From Streptomyces sp. H39-S7 (GTDB lineage: Bacteria; Actinomycetota; Actinomycetes; Streptomycetales; Streptomycetaceae): DNA of 64,000 nucleotides. A program made the translations under genes and the position numbers. Numbering within the stretch: the stretch's first letter is position 1; every line of letters begins with the position of its first letter. Below, in pieces: positions 1 through 6,918 of the stretch. Location of the stretch: positions 246,133 through 310,132 of the forward strand of contig NZ_JAPVLU010000002.1 of the NCBI RefSeq assembly GCF_027158205.1. Direction: 5' to 3'. The notes below the pieces were generated by a model, which made no database searches, was not told where the DNA came from, and was given only the letters and a program-made list of their open reading frames with translations.

Positions 1-109
1 GTACGCGAGCGGGGCGCCCGCGGCCCCCCCCGGCGCCCCCGACCCACCGCCGACGGTGCGCACCGAAGCCGGAGCCGCAGGCGCGGGCGCACCGCGACAC
101 CGCCACGCT
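1..109. other. Left edge, no supportable gene
   Basis: This stretch is C-rich and precedes the stop of the first dehydrogenase gene. A forward frame stays open to a TAG at 111-113, but it encodes only a Pro/Arg-rich low-complexity string and cannot be told from a chance open frame in high-GC DNA. Confidence 0.3.
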
Positions 110-1267
110 CTAGCCGGCGGCGCCCGGCAGGCCCACCAACTCCGCGAGCGCCGCCCGATGGCGCCCCGGCGTGCCCAGCGCGATCTCGTCCGCCTTGGCG
201 CGCTTGAGGTAGAGGTGGGCGGGGTGCTCCCACGTCATGCCGATGCCGCCGTGCAGCTGGACGCACTCCTCCGCCGCGTGCACGGCGGTCGTGGCGCAGT
301 GCGCCTGGGCGACGGCCACCGCGACAGCCGCGTCGGAACTGCCCGACGCCAGCGCGTCAGCGGCGTTGCGCGCGGCGGCGCGGGCCGAGACGATCTCCAG
401 CCAGAGGTCGGCGAGCCGGTGCTTGAGCGACTGGAAGGACCCGACGGGACGGCCGAACTGGTGCCGCTCCTTCAGATAGCGCACGGTCTCGTCGAGGCAC
501 CACTGCGCGATGCCCAGCTGCTCCGAGGCGAGCAGACCCGCCCCGGTGAGCAGCGCGGCGTGCAGGGCCCCCACGGCCGCGTCGGGACCGACGAGCAGCC
601 GGGCGGCGACCGCGTCCAGGGTGAGGTCGGCGATCGGCCGCGTCAGGTCCAGCGACACCGGCACGTCGACGGAGACCCCGGCGGCGTCGGCCGCGACCTC
701 GTAGAGGCCCGGCCCGTCGGGGCCCACCGCCGGCACGACGAGCACGTCCGCGACCGACACGTCGGCGACGCTGGTGATCCGGCCGCTCAGCGTGCCGTCG
801 GCCGCGACCCGGACACCCGCCGGGAACGCCGCGCCGGGTGCGGTCGGCAGCGGTACGGCCAGCGCCGCGGTCGCCTCGCCGGAGGCGAGCCGCTTCAGCA
901 GCGGCCCCGCCGCCGCGGGCGCGGCGAGCAGCGCCGCGGTGGCGAGCACCGCGCTGCCGAGGAACGGCACCGGGGCGACCGTGCCGCCGAGTTCCTCCAG
1001 CACGACCGCGGCCTCACGGGCGGACGCCCCCTGGCCGCCGCACTCCTCCGGTACGAGCAGCCCCGCGACGCCGATCTCCGCGGCCAGCGTGTGCCACAGC
1101 TCCAGGTCGTACGGGGTGCCGCTCTCGATCCGGGCCAGGATCGCGGTCGGCGGGCAGCGGTCCGCCAGCAGGCCGCGAACGGCGGACCGCAGGTCGTCCT
1201 CGACGTCGGAGTACAGCAGATCGGGGGTCGCGGGCTGCGACGACGGCTGCGGCGAAGGCTGGTTCAT
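110..1267 (-). CDS. Acyl-CoA dehydrogenase family protein, probable partner subunit
   Basis: This 385-residue FAD-dependent acyl-CoA dehydrogenase-like protein belongs to fatty acid or other acyl-CoA beta-oxidation in the cytoplasm. The N-terminal helical domain carries VPEECGGQG and the C-terminal domain carries QLHGGIGMTWEHPAHLY. The usual catalytic Glu motif (EGGT or YEGT) is absent at the C-terminus, where LGTPGRHR is found. Its ATG overlaps the stop of the upstream dehydrogenase gene as ATGA, so the two are translationally coupled. Known actinobacterial steroid and acyl-CoA dehydrogenases made of two adjacent genes form mixed tetramers in which only one subunit carries the catalytic Glu. 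I infer the same arrangement here. The substrate is unknown. Confidence 0.88.
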   Translation of the reverse strand: MNQPSPQPSSQPATPDLLYSDVEDDLRSAVRGLLADRCPPTAILARIESGTPYDLELWHTLAAEIGVAGLLVPEECGGQGASAREAAVVLEELGGTVAPVPFLGSAVLATAALLAAPAAAGPLLKRLASGEATAALAVPLPTAPGAAFPAGVRVAADGTLSGRITSVADVSVADVLVVPAVGPDGPGLYEVAADAAGVSVDVPVSLDLTRPIADLTLDAVAARLLVGPDAAVGALHAALLTGAGLLASEQLGIAQWCLDETVRYLKERHQFGRPVGSFQSLKHRLADLWLEIVSARAAARNAADALASGSSDAAVAVAVAQAHCATTAVHAAEECVQLHGGIGMTWEHPAHLYLKRAKADEIALGTPGRHRAALAELVGLPGAAG

Positions 1268-2466
1268 CGGGGAAGGTCCTTCCAGGCGGCGTCCTTGTCG
1301 GTGCGGGGCTCGGACGGCAGGCCGAGCACCCGCTCGGAGACGATGTTGCGCAGGATCTCGGAGGTGCCGCCCTCGATCGAGTTGCCCTTGGCGCGCAGAT
1401 AGCGGTAGCCCGCGTCCCGTCCGAAGAAGTCGACGGTCTCCGGCCGGGTCATCGTCCAGTCGCTGTAGCGCAGTCCGTCCTCGCCGAGGAGTTCCACCTC
1501 CAGGCCGCTGATCTGCTGGTTGAGCCGGGCGAAGGCGAGCTTCAGCCCGGAGCCCTCGGGGCCCGGCGCACCGACGGCGAGCTGCTGGCGGACCCGTTCC
1601 GCGGTGAGCCGGGAGACCTCGGAGTCCACCCACAGCCGCAGCAGCCGGTCGTGCAGGTCCGGGGTGCGCAGCTCGGGCCGTTCCCGCCAGGTGGCGGCGA
1701 CGGTGCCGATCATGCCGCCCTCGCGCGGGATGGAGGCGCCGCCGATCGCGACGCGCTCGTTCATGAGGGTGGTCTGCGCGACCCGCCAGCCGTCGCCGAC
1801 GGCCCCGAGCCGGTGCGCGTCCGGGATCCGGACGCCGGTCAGGAAGACCTCGTTGAACTCGGCCTCGCCGGTGATCTGCCGCAGCGGGCGGACCTCGACA
1901 CCGGGGTCGGTCATGTCGCAGACGAAGTAGCTGATACCGCGGTGCTTGGGCAGGTCCGGGTCGGTGCGGGCGATGAGGATGGCCCAGCGCGCGTTGTGCG
2001 CGTTGGACGTCCAGACCTTCTGGCCCGTCACCACCCAGTCGTCGCCGTCACGTACCGCGCGGGTGCCGAGCGAGGCCAGGTCGGAGCCGGCGCCCGGCTC
2101 GCTGAAGAGCTGGCACCAGACCTCCTCGCCGGTCCACAGCGGCCGCAGGAAGCGTGCCTTCTGCTCGTCGGTGCCGTAGGTCAGGACGGTCGGGGCGGCC
2201 ATGCCCAGGCCGATGCCGATCCGCCGCGGCTCGTTGTCGGGCGCTCCGGCGGCCGTGAACTCCGCTTCCACGACACCTTGCAGGGAGCGGCGGGCGCCGA
2301 GCCCGCCCAGGCCCTCGGGGTAGTGCACCCAGGCCAGGCCCGCGTCGAACCGCGCCCGCAGGAACGCCAGGCGCTCGGTGGACGCGGGGTCGTGCTCGTC
2401 GAGCAGCGCCCGCACGCGGTGGCGCAGGCCCTCCTCGTCGGGGGTGCCCGCCGGTTCGGTCGTCAT
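1264..2466 (-). CDS. Acyl-CoA dehydrogenase, catalytic-type subunit
   Basis: This 400-residue flavoprotein oxidises an acyl-CoA to the enoyl-CoA. It shows the FAD/substrate segment WCQLFSEPGAGSDLASL around residue 120 and KVWTSNAHNARW about 35 residues later. The C-terminal EGGTSEILRNIVSERVLG contains the Glu that acts as base in this family. It is the first gene of a two-gene operon and overlaps the second by 4 bases. A TetR-type palindrome lies about 40 bases upstream of the ATG, which suggests control by an acyl-CoA-sensing repressor. The chain length or ring substrate cannot be read from the sequence. Confidence 0.92.
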   Translation of the reverse strand: MTTEPAGTPDEEGLRHRVRALLDEHDPASTERLAFLRARFDAGLAWVHYPEGLGGLGARRSLQGVVEAEFTAAGAPDNEPRRIGIGLGMAAPTVLTYGTDEQKARFLRPLWTGEEVWCQLFSEPGAGSDLASLGTRAVRDGDDWVVTGQKVWTSNAHNARWAILIARTDPDLPKHRGISYFVCDMTDPGVEVRPLRQITGEAEFNEVFLTGVRIPDAHRLGAVGDGWRVAQTTLMNERVAIGGASIPREGGMIGTVAATWRERPELRTPDLHDRLLRLWVDSEVSRLTAERVRQQLAVGAPGPEGSGLKLAFARLNQQISGLEVELLGEDGLRYSDWTMTRPETVDFFGRDAGYRYLRAKGNSIEGGTSEILRNIVSERVLGLPSEPRTDKDAAWKDLPR

Positions 2467-2503
2467 GCGCCACGTCCTTCCCGCTCATCGATCTCATCGT
2501 TAC

Positions 2504-2521
2504 TAAGCAAGCGCTTGGTAA
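2504..2521. promoter_or_regulatory. TetR-type operator candidate
   Basis: An 18-base element has the form TnAnCAAGCGCTTGnTnA, with a perfect 10-base core palindrome. Many TetR-family repressors of actinobacterial acyl-CoA genes bind sites with this core. It sits in the promoter region of the dehydrogenase pair. No TetR gene lies in the window, so the regulator is encoded elsewhere or to the left. Confidence 0.6.
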
Positions 2522-2615
2522 CGTAGTCGATGTGAGGGTGCCGACGCCAGACCCCTCCGGGGGCGCCGCGGGAAAGCGGGCCGCCCGCAGCCGGGCGGCC
2601 CAGTGCGCCAGTGGG

Positions 2616-3779
2616 TCAGCGCGGCCAGGCGCCCTGCGCGACCGCGATGCAGGCCGCGGCCAGCAGCGTCACGATGACGAAGACGATGAGTCGCTGGCGG
2701 AGCAGCCGCCGGTCCGGGCGGCCGGGGCGGCGTCCGGTCGGCGTGCGGGGCGCGGGGGTGCGCGGAGCGGGCGTGCGCTGCCCCGGGGGCCGCGGCACCG
2801 GCGTACGGCCGGTGTGCCGCGCCGTGGACGCCGTGCCGCCCCCCGTACGCCGCTCGGTGTGCTGCTGCGCGTACTCCTCGGCCCGCCGCCCGGTGGGCCG
2901 CTCCGGGCGCGGGCCGGCCGCCTTCGGCACCCCCTCGCGCCGGGGCGCGCCGAGCCCGCGCGCCTCGCGCGCCGCGATCTCGGCCAGCCGCTCGGAGAGC
3001 TGGACGGTGCTGGGCCGGTCCGCGGGATCCTTCGCGAGGCACGCGTAGACCAGCGGCGCGAGCGCGTCCGGCACGGCGCTCAGGTCCGGCTCCTCGTGCA
3101 CGACCCGGTACAGCATCACCTCGGAGCTGCCCTGCCCGAACGGCGAGTCCGCGGTCGCCGCGTACGCGAGGGTCGCGCCGAACGCGAAGACGTCGGTCGC
3201 CGGGGTGACGGCCGCGCCGCGCACCTGCTCGGGGGCGAGGAACCCGGGGGAGCCGACGGCCGTCCCCACGTGCGTCAGGGTGCTCGCGCCGGTCGACCAG
3301 GCGATCCCGAAGTCGATGATCCGCGGGCCCTTCGGCGACAGCAGGATGTTCGAGGGCTTCAGGTCACGGTGGACCACCCCGGCCTCGTGCACCGCCACCA
3401 GGCCGTCGGCGAGTGCCGCGCCGATCGCGGCGACCTCGGACGCCTGCAGCGTCCCCTCCTCGGCGACCTTGTCGTGCAGCGAGGGGCCGGGCACGTACTG
3501 GGTGGCGAACCACGGCCGGTCCGCGTCCAGATCGGCCGCCACCAGCCGTGCCGTGCAGCCGCCGCGGATCCTGCGCGCGGCCGAGACCTCGCGGGCGAAC
3601 CGCGAACGGAACTCCTGATCCTCCGCCAGTTCCGGCCGGATCACCTTCAGCGCCACCCGCTGGCCGCGCTTGTCGGCGCCCAGGTACACCACACCCATAC
3701 CGCCGGCGCCCAGCCGCCGGTGCAGCCTGAACGAGCCGACGACACGCGGATCCTCGCGCCGGAGCCGCATCATCGCCAT
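2616..3779 (-). CDS. Membrane-anchored Ser/Thr protein kinase (PknB-like)
   Basis: This 387-residue Hanks-type kinase has its catalytic domain at residues 15-275. The glycine loop LGAGGMGVVY is followed by the ATP lysine in VALKVI near residue 45. The catalytic loop is VHRDLKPSNILLS and the metal-binding DFG lies in IIDFGIAWS. A Pro/Arg/Thr-rich basic linker of about 80 residues leads to one hydrophobic helix (VFVIVTLLAAACIAVAQGA) at the very C-terminus. No PASTA or other sensor domain follows the helix. It is monocistronic, divergent from the next small gene. Targets are unknown. An alternative start two codons downstream (MMRLRRED) is possible. Confidence 0.93.
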   Translation of the reverse strand: MAMMRLRREDPRVVGSFRLHRRLGAGGMGVVYLGADKRGQRVALKVIRPELAEDQEFRSRFAREVSAARRIRGGCTARLVAADLDADRPWFATQYVPGPSLHDKVAEEGTLQASEVAAIGAALADGLVAVHEAGVVHRDLKPSNILLSPKGPRIIDFGIAWSTGASTLTHVGTAVGSPGFLAPEQVRGAAVTPATDVFAFGATLAYAATADSPFGQGSSEVMLYRVVHEEPDLSAVPDALAPLVYACLAKDPADRPSTVQLSERLAEIAAREARGLGAPRREGVPKAAGPRPERPTGRRAEEYAQQHTERRTGGGTASTARHTGRTPVPRPPGQRTPAPRTPAPRTPTGRRPGRPDRRLLRQRLIVFVIVTLLAAACIAVAQGAWPR

Positions 3780-3871
3780 GTTCTTCCCCGCTGCCTGGCC
3801 AGTTGGACGTCCACAGCTTACGGACTGAACTCCCGGTGTGCCGTAAGGCCGCGCATGCGCCGGACGGCGGA

Positions 3872-3894
3872 TTGTCAGTGCCGGGTGGGATCCT
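3872..3894 (+). promoter_or_regulatory. RecA-independent DNA-damage promoter-like element
   Basis: TTGTCAGTG is followed nine bases later by GATCCT. The first nine bases match the known mycobacterial and Streptomyces RecA-NDp consensus (TTGTCAGTG, then a TAnnnT hexamer), which is activated by PafBC. The downstream hexamer has A and T in place but G for the first T. It lies about 90 bases ahead of the next small gene. Confidence 0.45.
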
Positions 3895-3980
3895 TGAGAG
3901 GTGGGAACGGGCCGCTCCGAAGGGGTGGAACGGCCGTGCCCTAACCGTCAACGGACCGTCTGCCAAGGGGGAATGACGCC

Positions 3981-4211
3981 GTGAAAGGTGATCGCGTGGA
4001 GATAGTCGTGGATGCCGGGGACACCACCCGTACCTATGAGGTGGTGGCCACCCGGGCCGGCCGCCGGGTCGAGACCGCCGTGCGCCGCGGCGTGGTGGAA
4101 GTGAGTGAAGTCACCCGCAACGGCACCGTCGTACGCACCGCCCGCTTCATGTCCACCCGGGTGCTCGCCCTGGTGGAACAGCCCATTCCGAGGGACGACA
4201 CCGAAGCCTAG
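3981..4211 (+). CDS. Conserved small hypothetical protein
   Basis: The product is a 76-residue soluble protein starting at GTG behind a GGGGGA ribosome site. It has strong alternation of charged and beta-forming residues (VEIVVDAGDTTRTYEVVATR, VVEVSEVTRNGTVVRTARF) that looks like a small all-beta fold. There is no signal peptide, membrane segment or cysteine. I do not recognise a named family. It stands alone between a kinase gene on the other strand and a small membrane protein. The damage-type promoter element upstream suggests, without proving, induction after DNA damage. Confidence 0.75.
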   Translation: MKGDRVEIVVDAGDTTRTYEVVATRAGRRVETAVRRGVVEVSEVTRNGTVVRTARFMSTRVLALVEQPIPRDDTEA

Positions 4212-4518
4212 ACATGGTCAGCGGCCCGCCGGGCGGCTCATCCCCTGGGGGTATCCCCCTCAGGGATCACCCTGGGACCGGCGGCCCGGTGTCCACCCAA
4301 GGGAGTACCTCGGGCGGCCCCGCGTCATCCTCCCGGAGGCCCGGAAAGCGGTACGACGGCATGACGACCGGGCCGCGTCGCGCACCTAGTGTTGAAGTCA
4401 AGCGGCGGGCGTAGCACTCGTCCCCCGAGGTCAGACGCCCGCCGCTTGCCTGAACGACACCAGACGTACCACCGAGACGTGCCACCAGCGTGCACGACCG
4501 ACACCTCAGGAGAGGGTC
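4212..4518. other. Intergenic region with a long structured hairpin
   Basis: No gene is supported in this gap. The first part is C/G-rich with a CCCTGGGGGTATCCCCCTCAGGG-like local inverted repeat near 4236-4258. The main feature is the long hairpin at 4399-4448. The end carries the AGGAGAGGG ribosome site of the next small gene. Confidence 0.6.
4399..4448 (+). ncRNA. Long hairpin, possible leader element, terminator or small RNA
   Basis: Perfect 14-base arms (4399-4412 and 4435-4448) enclose 22 bases that contain a nested CTCG/CGAG stem around a C-rich loop. It lies 70 bases upstream of a small membrane protein gene and about 190 bases downstream of the preceding gene. It could be a transcript leader structure, a distal terminator or a small RNA. 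I cannot decide among these from the sequence. Confidence 0.35.
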
Positions 4519-4722
4519 ATGGCGAACACAGTGAGTCGCACGGTGCGCCCCATGCGCGGCAGCAGGACCGCCGCCTTCGGTACCCGCCCGTCCGGCACGC
4601 GCCATCCGCTGGTCGCAGCGGCCATGGTGCTGCCGCTCGCGGTGCTCCTCGCCGTGCTCTTCGGAGGCTTCGACGCGGTGGCCACACAAGCGTCGTCCGT
4701 AGCCGGGTTGATGGGGCGCTGA
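4519..4722 (+). CDS. Small single-pass membrane protein
   Basis: The product has 67 residues. A basic N-terminal half with several Arg residues is followed by one hydrophobic helix (HPLVAAAMVLPLAVLLAVLF) and a short C-terminal tail. The start is chosen because AGGAGAGGG lies just upstream of the ATG. It is one of the many short membrane proteins of streptomycetes, and no function can be assigned. A clean terminator hairpin follows about 100 bases downstream, so the gene appears to be its own transcription unit. Confidence 0.7.
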   Translation: MANTVSRTVRPMRGSRTAAFGTRPSGTRHPLVAAAMVLPLAVLLAVLFGGFDAVATQASSVAGLMGR

Positions 4723-4820
4723 CACAGCGCCCCATCGATCGGCCCCATGCCCGGAAGAGCGGTCCGGGCGGGGGAACCGGTTCGAAACCCCGTGGGGACG
4801 GGGGTGCGACGGACGGCCGT

Positions 4821-4855
4821 GATGCCCGGGTACCCGTGGTGGGTACCCGGGCATC
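4821..4855 (+). terminator. Rho-independent-type hairpin
   Basis: Perfect 15-base arms with a GTGGT loop follow the small membrane protein gene and precede the APH-fold gene. There is no long U tract, as is usual in Streptomyces. Confidence 0.7.
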
Positions 4856-4892
4856 GCGACGTCAGGACCCGCGAGGGTGCTTGACTGAACGC

Positions 4893-5810
4893 ATGACAGT
4901 GCTGGGGGAGGAGCCGACGGCGGAGCTCGCCGCGCTCGCCGTGGGAATCACCGGCATACCCGAGACCTCGGTGCTCGCCCACCGGCCCGACGGCACCGTG
5001 GTCCGCAGCGGCGCGCTCGTCGCCAAGGCCCACGCCCCCGGCACCGACCGCCAGGCCCTCGCGGTCCGGCTGGCCGTCGCCGCGCACCCGTTGCTCGACG
5101 GCATCCTGCTCGCCCCGCTGCCCCTGCCGGGAACCGGCTCCCTGCTGCACGGCCGGGCGGTCACCGCCTGGCCACTGGGCGAACCCGTGGACCGCGAGGA
5201 GCCCGGCGGTGCGCCCTGGGAGGACGCCGCCGTCCTCCTCGCCCGGCTGCACGCCGTCCCCCCGCACGCGCTGCCGTCACCCCTGCCGCCCATGCGCGGC
5301 CCCGCCAAGGCGGCCCGCGCCGTCGCGCGGATGGCGGCCGGCGCCCCCTCGCCCGCCGCGGACACCGTGCTGCGCGCCTGGGAGCGGCTGCCGGCCTGGG
5401 CCCGCGACGAGGCCCCGCAACCGCGTGCGGACACCCTCTGCCACGGCGATCTGCACCTCGGCCAGCTCGTCCGGCACCCCGTCCCCGGCGGTCCGTGGCG
5501 GCTCATCGACGTCGACGACATGGGGATCGGCGATCCCGCCTGGGACCTGGCCCGCCCCGCCATGTGGTTCGCGACCGGCCTGCTGGACCCGGACGCCTGG
5601 ACGCGCTTCCTGGGCGCCTACCGCGAGGCCGGCGGCCGGGCGGTGCCCGCCGACGGCGACCCCTGGCCGTCCCTGGACGCACCGGCCCGGGCGCTGACCG
5701 TCCAGTCCGCCGCGCTGGCGGTGGTCCGCGCCGCCCGCGAGGACCGGCCGCTGGACGAGATCGAACGGGACCTCACCGCTGCCTGCGCCCGGATGGCCGA
5801 CGTATCGTGA
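4893..5810 (+). CDS. APH-fold aminoglycoside/choline-type phosphotransferase
   Basis: This 305-residue protein has the aminoglycoside phosphotransferase fold. The catalytic loop LCHGDLHLGQLV lies near residue 187 and the metal-binding segment LIDVDDMGIGDPAWDLARP follows about 20 residues later. Family members phosphorylate small hydroxylated molecules such as aminoglycosides, choline, homoserine or sugars. The substrate is not known here, and resistance should not be assumed because the gene lies in housekeeping DNA. The internal ATG is preferred to upstream in-frame starts, which would read through a terminator and the small membrane gene. No other gene is clearly cotranscribed except perhaps the zf-TFIIB gene 63 bases downstream. 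Confidence 0.85.
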   Translation: MTVLGEEPTAELAALAVGITGIPETSVLAHRPDGTVVRSGALVAKAHAPGTDRQALAVRLAVAAHPLLDGILLAPLPLPGTGSLLHGRAVTAWPLGEPVDREEPGGAPWEDAAVLLARLHAVPPHALPSPLPPMRGPAKAARAVARMAAGAPSPAADTVLRAWERLPAWARDEAPQPRADTLCHGDLHLGQLVRHPVPGGPWRLIDVDDMGIGDPAWDLARPAMWFATGLLDPDAWTRFLGAYREAGGRAVPADGDPWPSLDAPARALTVQSAALAVVRAAREDRPLDEIERDLTAACARMADVS

Positions 5811-5873
5811 ACCCAGCTCCGCCGGACGGGCGTTCCGGCGGCGAATCACCGCAATCGAGGAGTTGAGCCGGAG

Positions 5874-6182
5874 ATGCACTGTCCCAAGTGCCAGGGCACG
5901 ATGCAGACGTTCAATCGCAACGGTGTCCAGATCGAGCAATGCGGCAACTGCCGGGGGATCTTCCTGGACTACGGCGAGCTGGAGGCCCTGACCCGCGTCG
6001 AAGGCCAGTGGAGCCAGCCGGTCGCGCCGCCGCAGCAGCAGCAGGCCTACCCGGCCCAGCAGGCCTACCCGGCGCCGCAGCAGGCGTACCCCGCGGGTCC
6101 CGCATGGGGTGCCCCGCACGGCGGCCACCACGGCCATCACCAGAAGCACCGCAGCTTCGGGCACATGCTCTTCTCGTCCTGA
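5874..6182 (+). CDS. zf-TFIIB domain protein with Gln/Tyr/Pro-rich tail
   Basis: The product has 102 residues. Residues 1-42 form a zf-TFIIB zinc ribbon with CPKC near the start, then CGNC and GIFLDYGELEAL. A low-complexity segment with repeats of QQAYPA follows, and the C-terminus is rich in His (HGGHHGHHQKH). Proteins of this type are common in actinobacteria and their function is unknown. AGGAG lies 8 to 12 bases before the ATG. A strong bidirectional hairpin separates the gene from the convergent tRNA operon. Confidence 0.85.
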   Translation: MHCPKCQGTMQTFNRNGVQIEQCGNCRGIFLDYGELEALTRVEGQWSQPVAPPQQQQAYPAQQAYPAPQQAYPAGPAWGAPHGGHHGHHQKHRSFGHMLFSS

Positions 6183-6204
6183 TCCCAGGGAACGACGGGG
6201 GAAC

Positions 6205-6243
6205 GACCGAGGGCCGGAGCGATGATCGCTCCGGCCCTCGGTC
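6205..6243. terminator. Bidirectional terminator hairpin
   Basis: An inverted repeat with arms of at least 16 bases (GACCGAGGGCCGGAGC and its complement) sits between the zf-TFIIB gene and the convergent tRNA operon. It can serve both transcripts. Confidence 0.75.
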
Positions 6244-6251
6244 ATGACGTG

Positions 6252-6323
6252 TGCGCGATACTGGGATTGAACCAGTGACCTCTTCCGTGTCAGGGAAGCG
6301 CTCTCCCGCTGAGCTAATCGCGC
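6252..6323 (-). tRNA. tRNA-Val(GAC), copy 3 in transcript order
   Basis: A 72-base cloverleaf has acceptor GCGCGAT/ATCGCGC, the T-arm GGTTCAATCC, and anticodon stem CTTCC/GGAAG around the loop CTGACAC, giving anticodon GAC. No CCA is encoded. It is the last gene of the tRNA operon and is identical to the next two copies. Confidence 0.97.
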
Positions 6324-6366
6324 GGGACCACTACAACTGCTGCCGTACACGTGCTGCTGTGCTGCG

Positions 6367-6438
6367 TGCGCGATACTGGGATTGAACCAGTGACCTCTTC
6401 CGTGTCAGGGAAGCGCTCTCCCGCTGAGCTAATCGCGC
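6367..6438 (-). tRNA. tRNA-Val(GAC), copy 2
   Basis: It is identical in sequence to the flanking copies and has anticodon GAC in the loop CTGACAC. It is the middle copy of the tandem array. Confidence 0.97.
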
Positions 6439-6481
6439 GGGACCACTACATCTGCTGCCGTACACGTGCTGCTGTGCTGCG

Positions 6482-6553
6482 TGCGCGATACTGGGATTGA
6501 ACCAGTGACCTCTTCCGTGTCAGGGAAGCGCTCTCCCGCTGAGCTAATCGCGC
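6482..6553 (-). tRNA. tRNA-Val(GAC), copy 1
   Basis: It has anticodon GAC and the same 72-base cloverleaf as the other two copies. It lies 3 bases downstream of the tRNA-Cys gene in the transcript. Confidence 0.97.
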
Positions 6554-6556
6554 GTG

Positions 6557-6627
6557 AGGTGGAGACGGGATTTGAACCCGTGTAGACGGCTTTGCAGGCC
6601 GTTGCCTCGCCTCTCGGCCACTCCACC
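6557..6627 (-). tRNA. tRNA-Cys(GCA)
   Basis: The acceptor is GGTGGAG/CTCCACC with discriminator T. The anticodon stem ACGGC/GCCGT encloses CTGCAAA, giving anticodon GCA. It is the second gene of the operon and no CCA is encoded. Confidence 0.97.
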
Positions 6628-6659
6628 AACATCGCGGGGGACGGGAATCCCCCACGCCG

Positions 6660-6731
6660 AGCGGACGACGAGATTCGAACTCGCGACCCTCACCTTGGCA
6701 AGGTGATGCTCTACCACTGAGCCACGTCCGC
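6660..6731 (-). tRNA. tRNA-Gly(GCC)
   Basis: The acceptor is GCGGACG/CGTCCGC with discriminator T. The anticodon stem TCACC/GGTGA encloses TTGCCAA, giving anticodon GCC. It is the first gene of the Gly-Cys-Val-Val-Val transcript. Confidence 0.97.
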
Positions 6732-6777
6732 AGGTGTCGTAGCTCCGGGGCGCTTCCGCGTCCCGGCGACGTGTTGA

Positions 6778-6805
6778 ACTCTAGCGGATTCCACGGCCAG
6801 CTCAA
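6778..6805 (-). promoter_or_regulatory. Vegetative promoter of the tRNA operon
   Basis: Reading the minus strand, TTGAGC (6800-6805) is followed after 16 bases by TAGAGT (6778-6783), close to the HrdB-type consensus. It lies about 50 bases before the tRNA-Gly gene. Confidence 0.6.
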
Positions 6806-6918
6806 AAACCGGTTTCCGCAGCGTGCCGGGCTGCTGACCAGCGAATGACCAGCGGGGCGCCGCGACGGGCGCCGCTCTAGACTCGGCCACACCCCTTCGG
6901 ACCGACCCTGGAAGCACT

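Larger units (their letters stand above)
6252..6553 (-). repeat. 115-base tandem repeat carrying three tRNA-Val(GAC) genes
   Basis: The three valine tRNA genes start exactly 115 bases apart. The 43-base spacers (6324-6366 and 6439-6481) differ at only one base, so the unit of gene plus spacer has been duplicated recently or is being homogenised. Confidence 0.93.

Noticed and set aside
56..2526. Long forward open frames opposite the dehydrogenase pair
   Set aside because: They are Arg/Ala/Gly-rich, lack any motif and are fully opposite two well-supported genes. Such shadow frames are usual at this GC content.
4893..5810. Antibiotic resistance call for the APH-fold gene
   Set aside because: The fold covers many substrates and the location among housekeeping genes gives no support for resistance.
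6252..6731. Integration site of a mobile element at the tRNA cluster
   Set aside because: No integrase gene or partial tRNA duplicate is seen near the cluster; the tandem copies are full-length genes.
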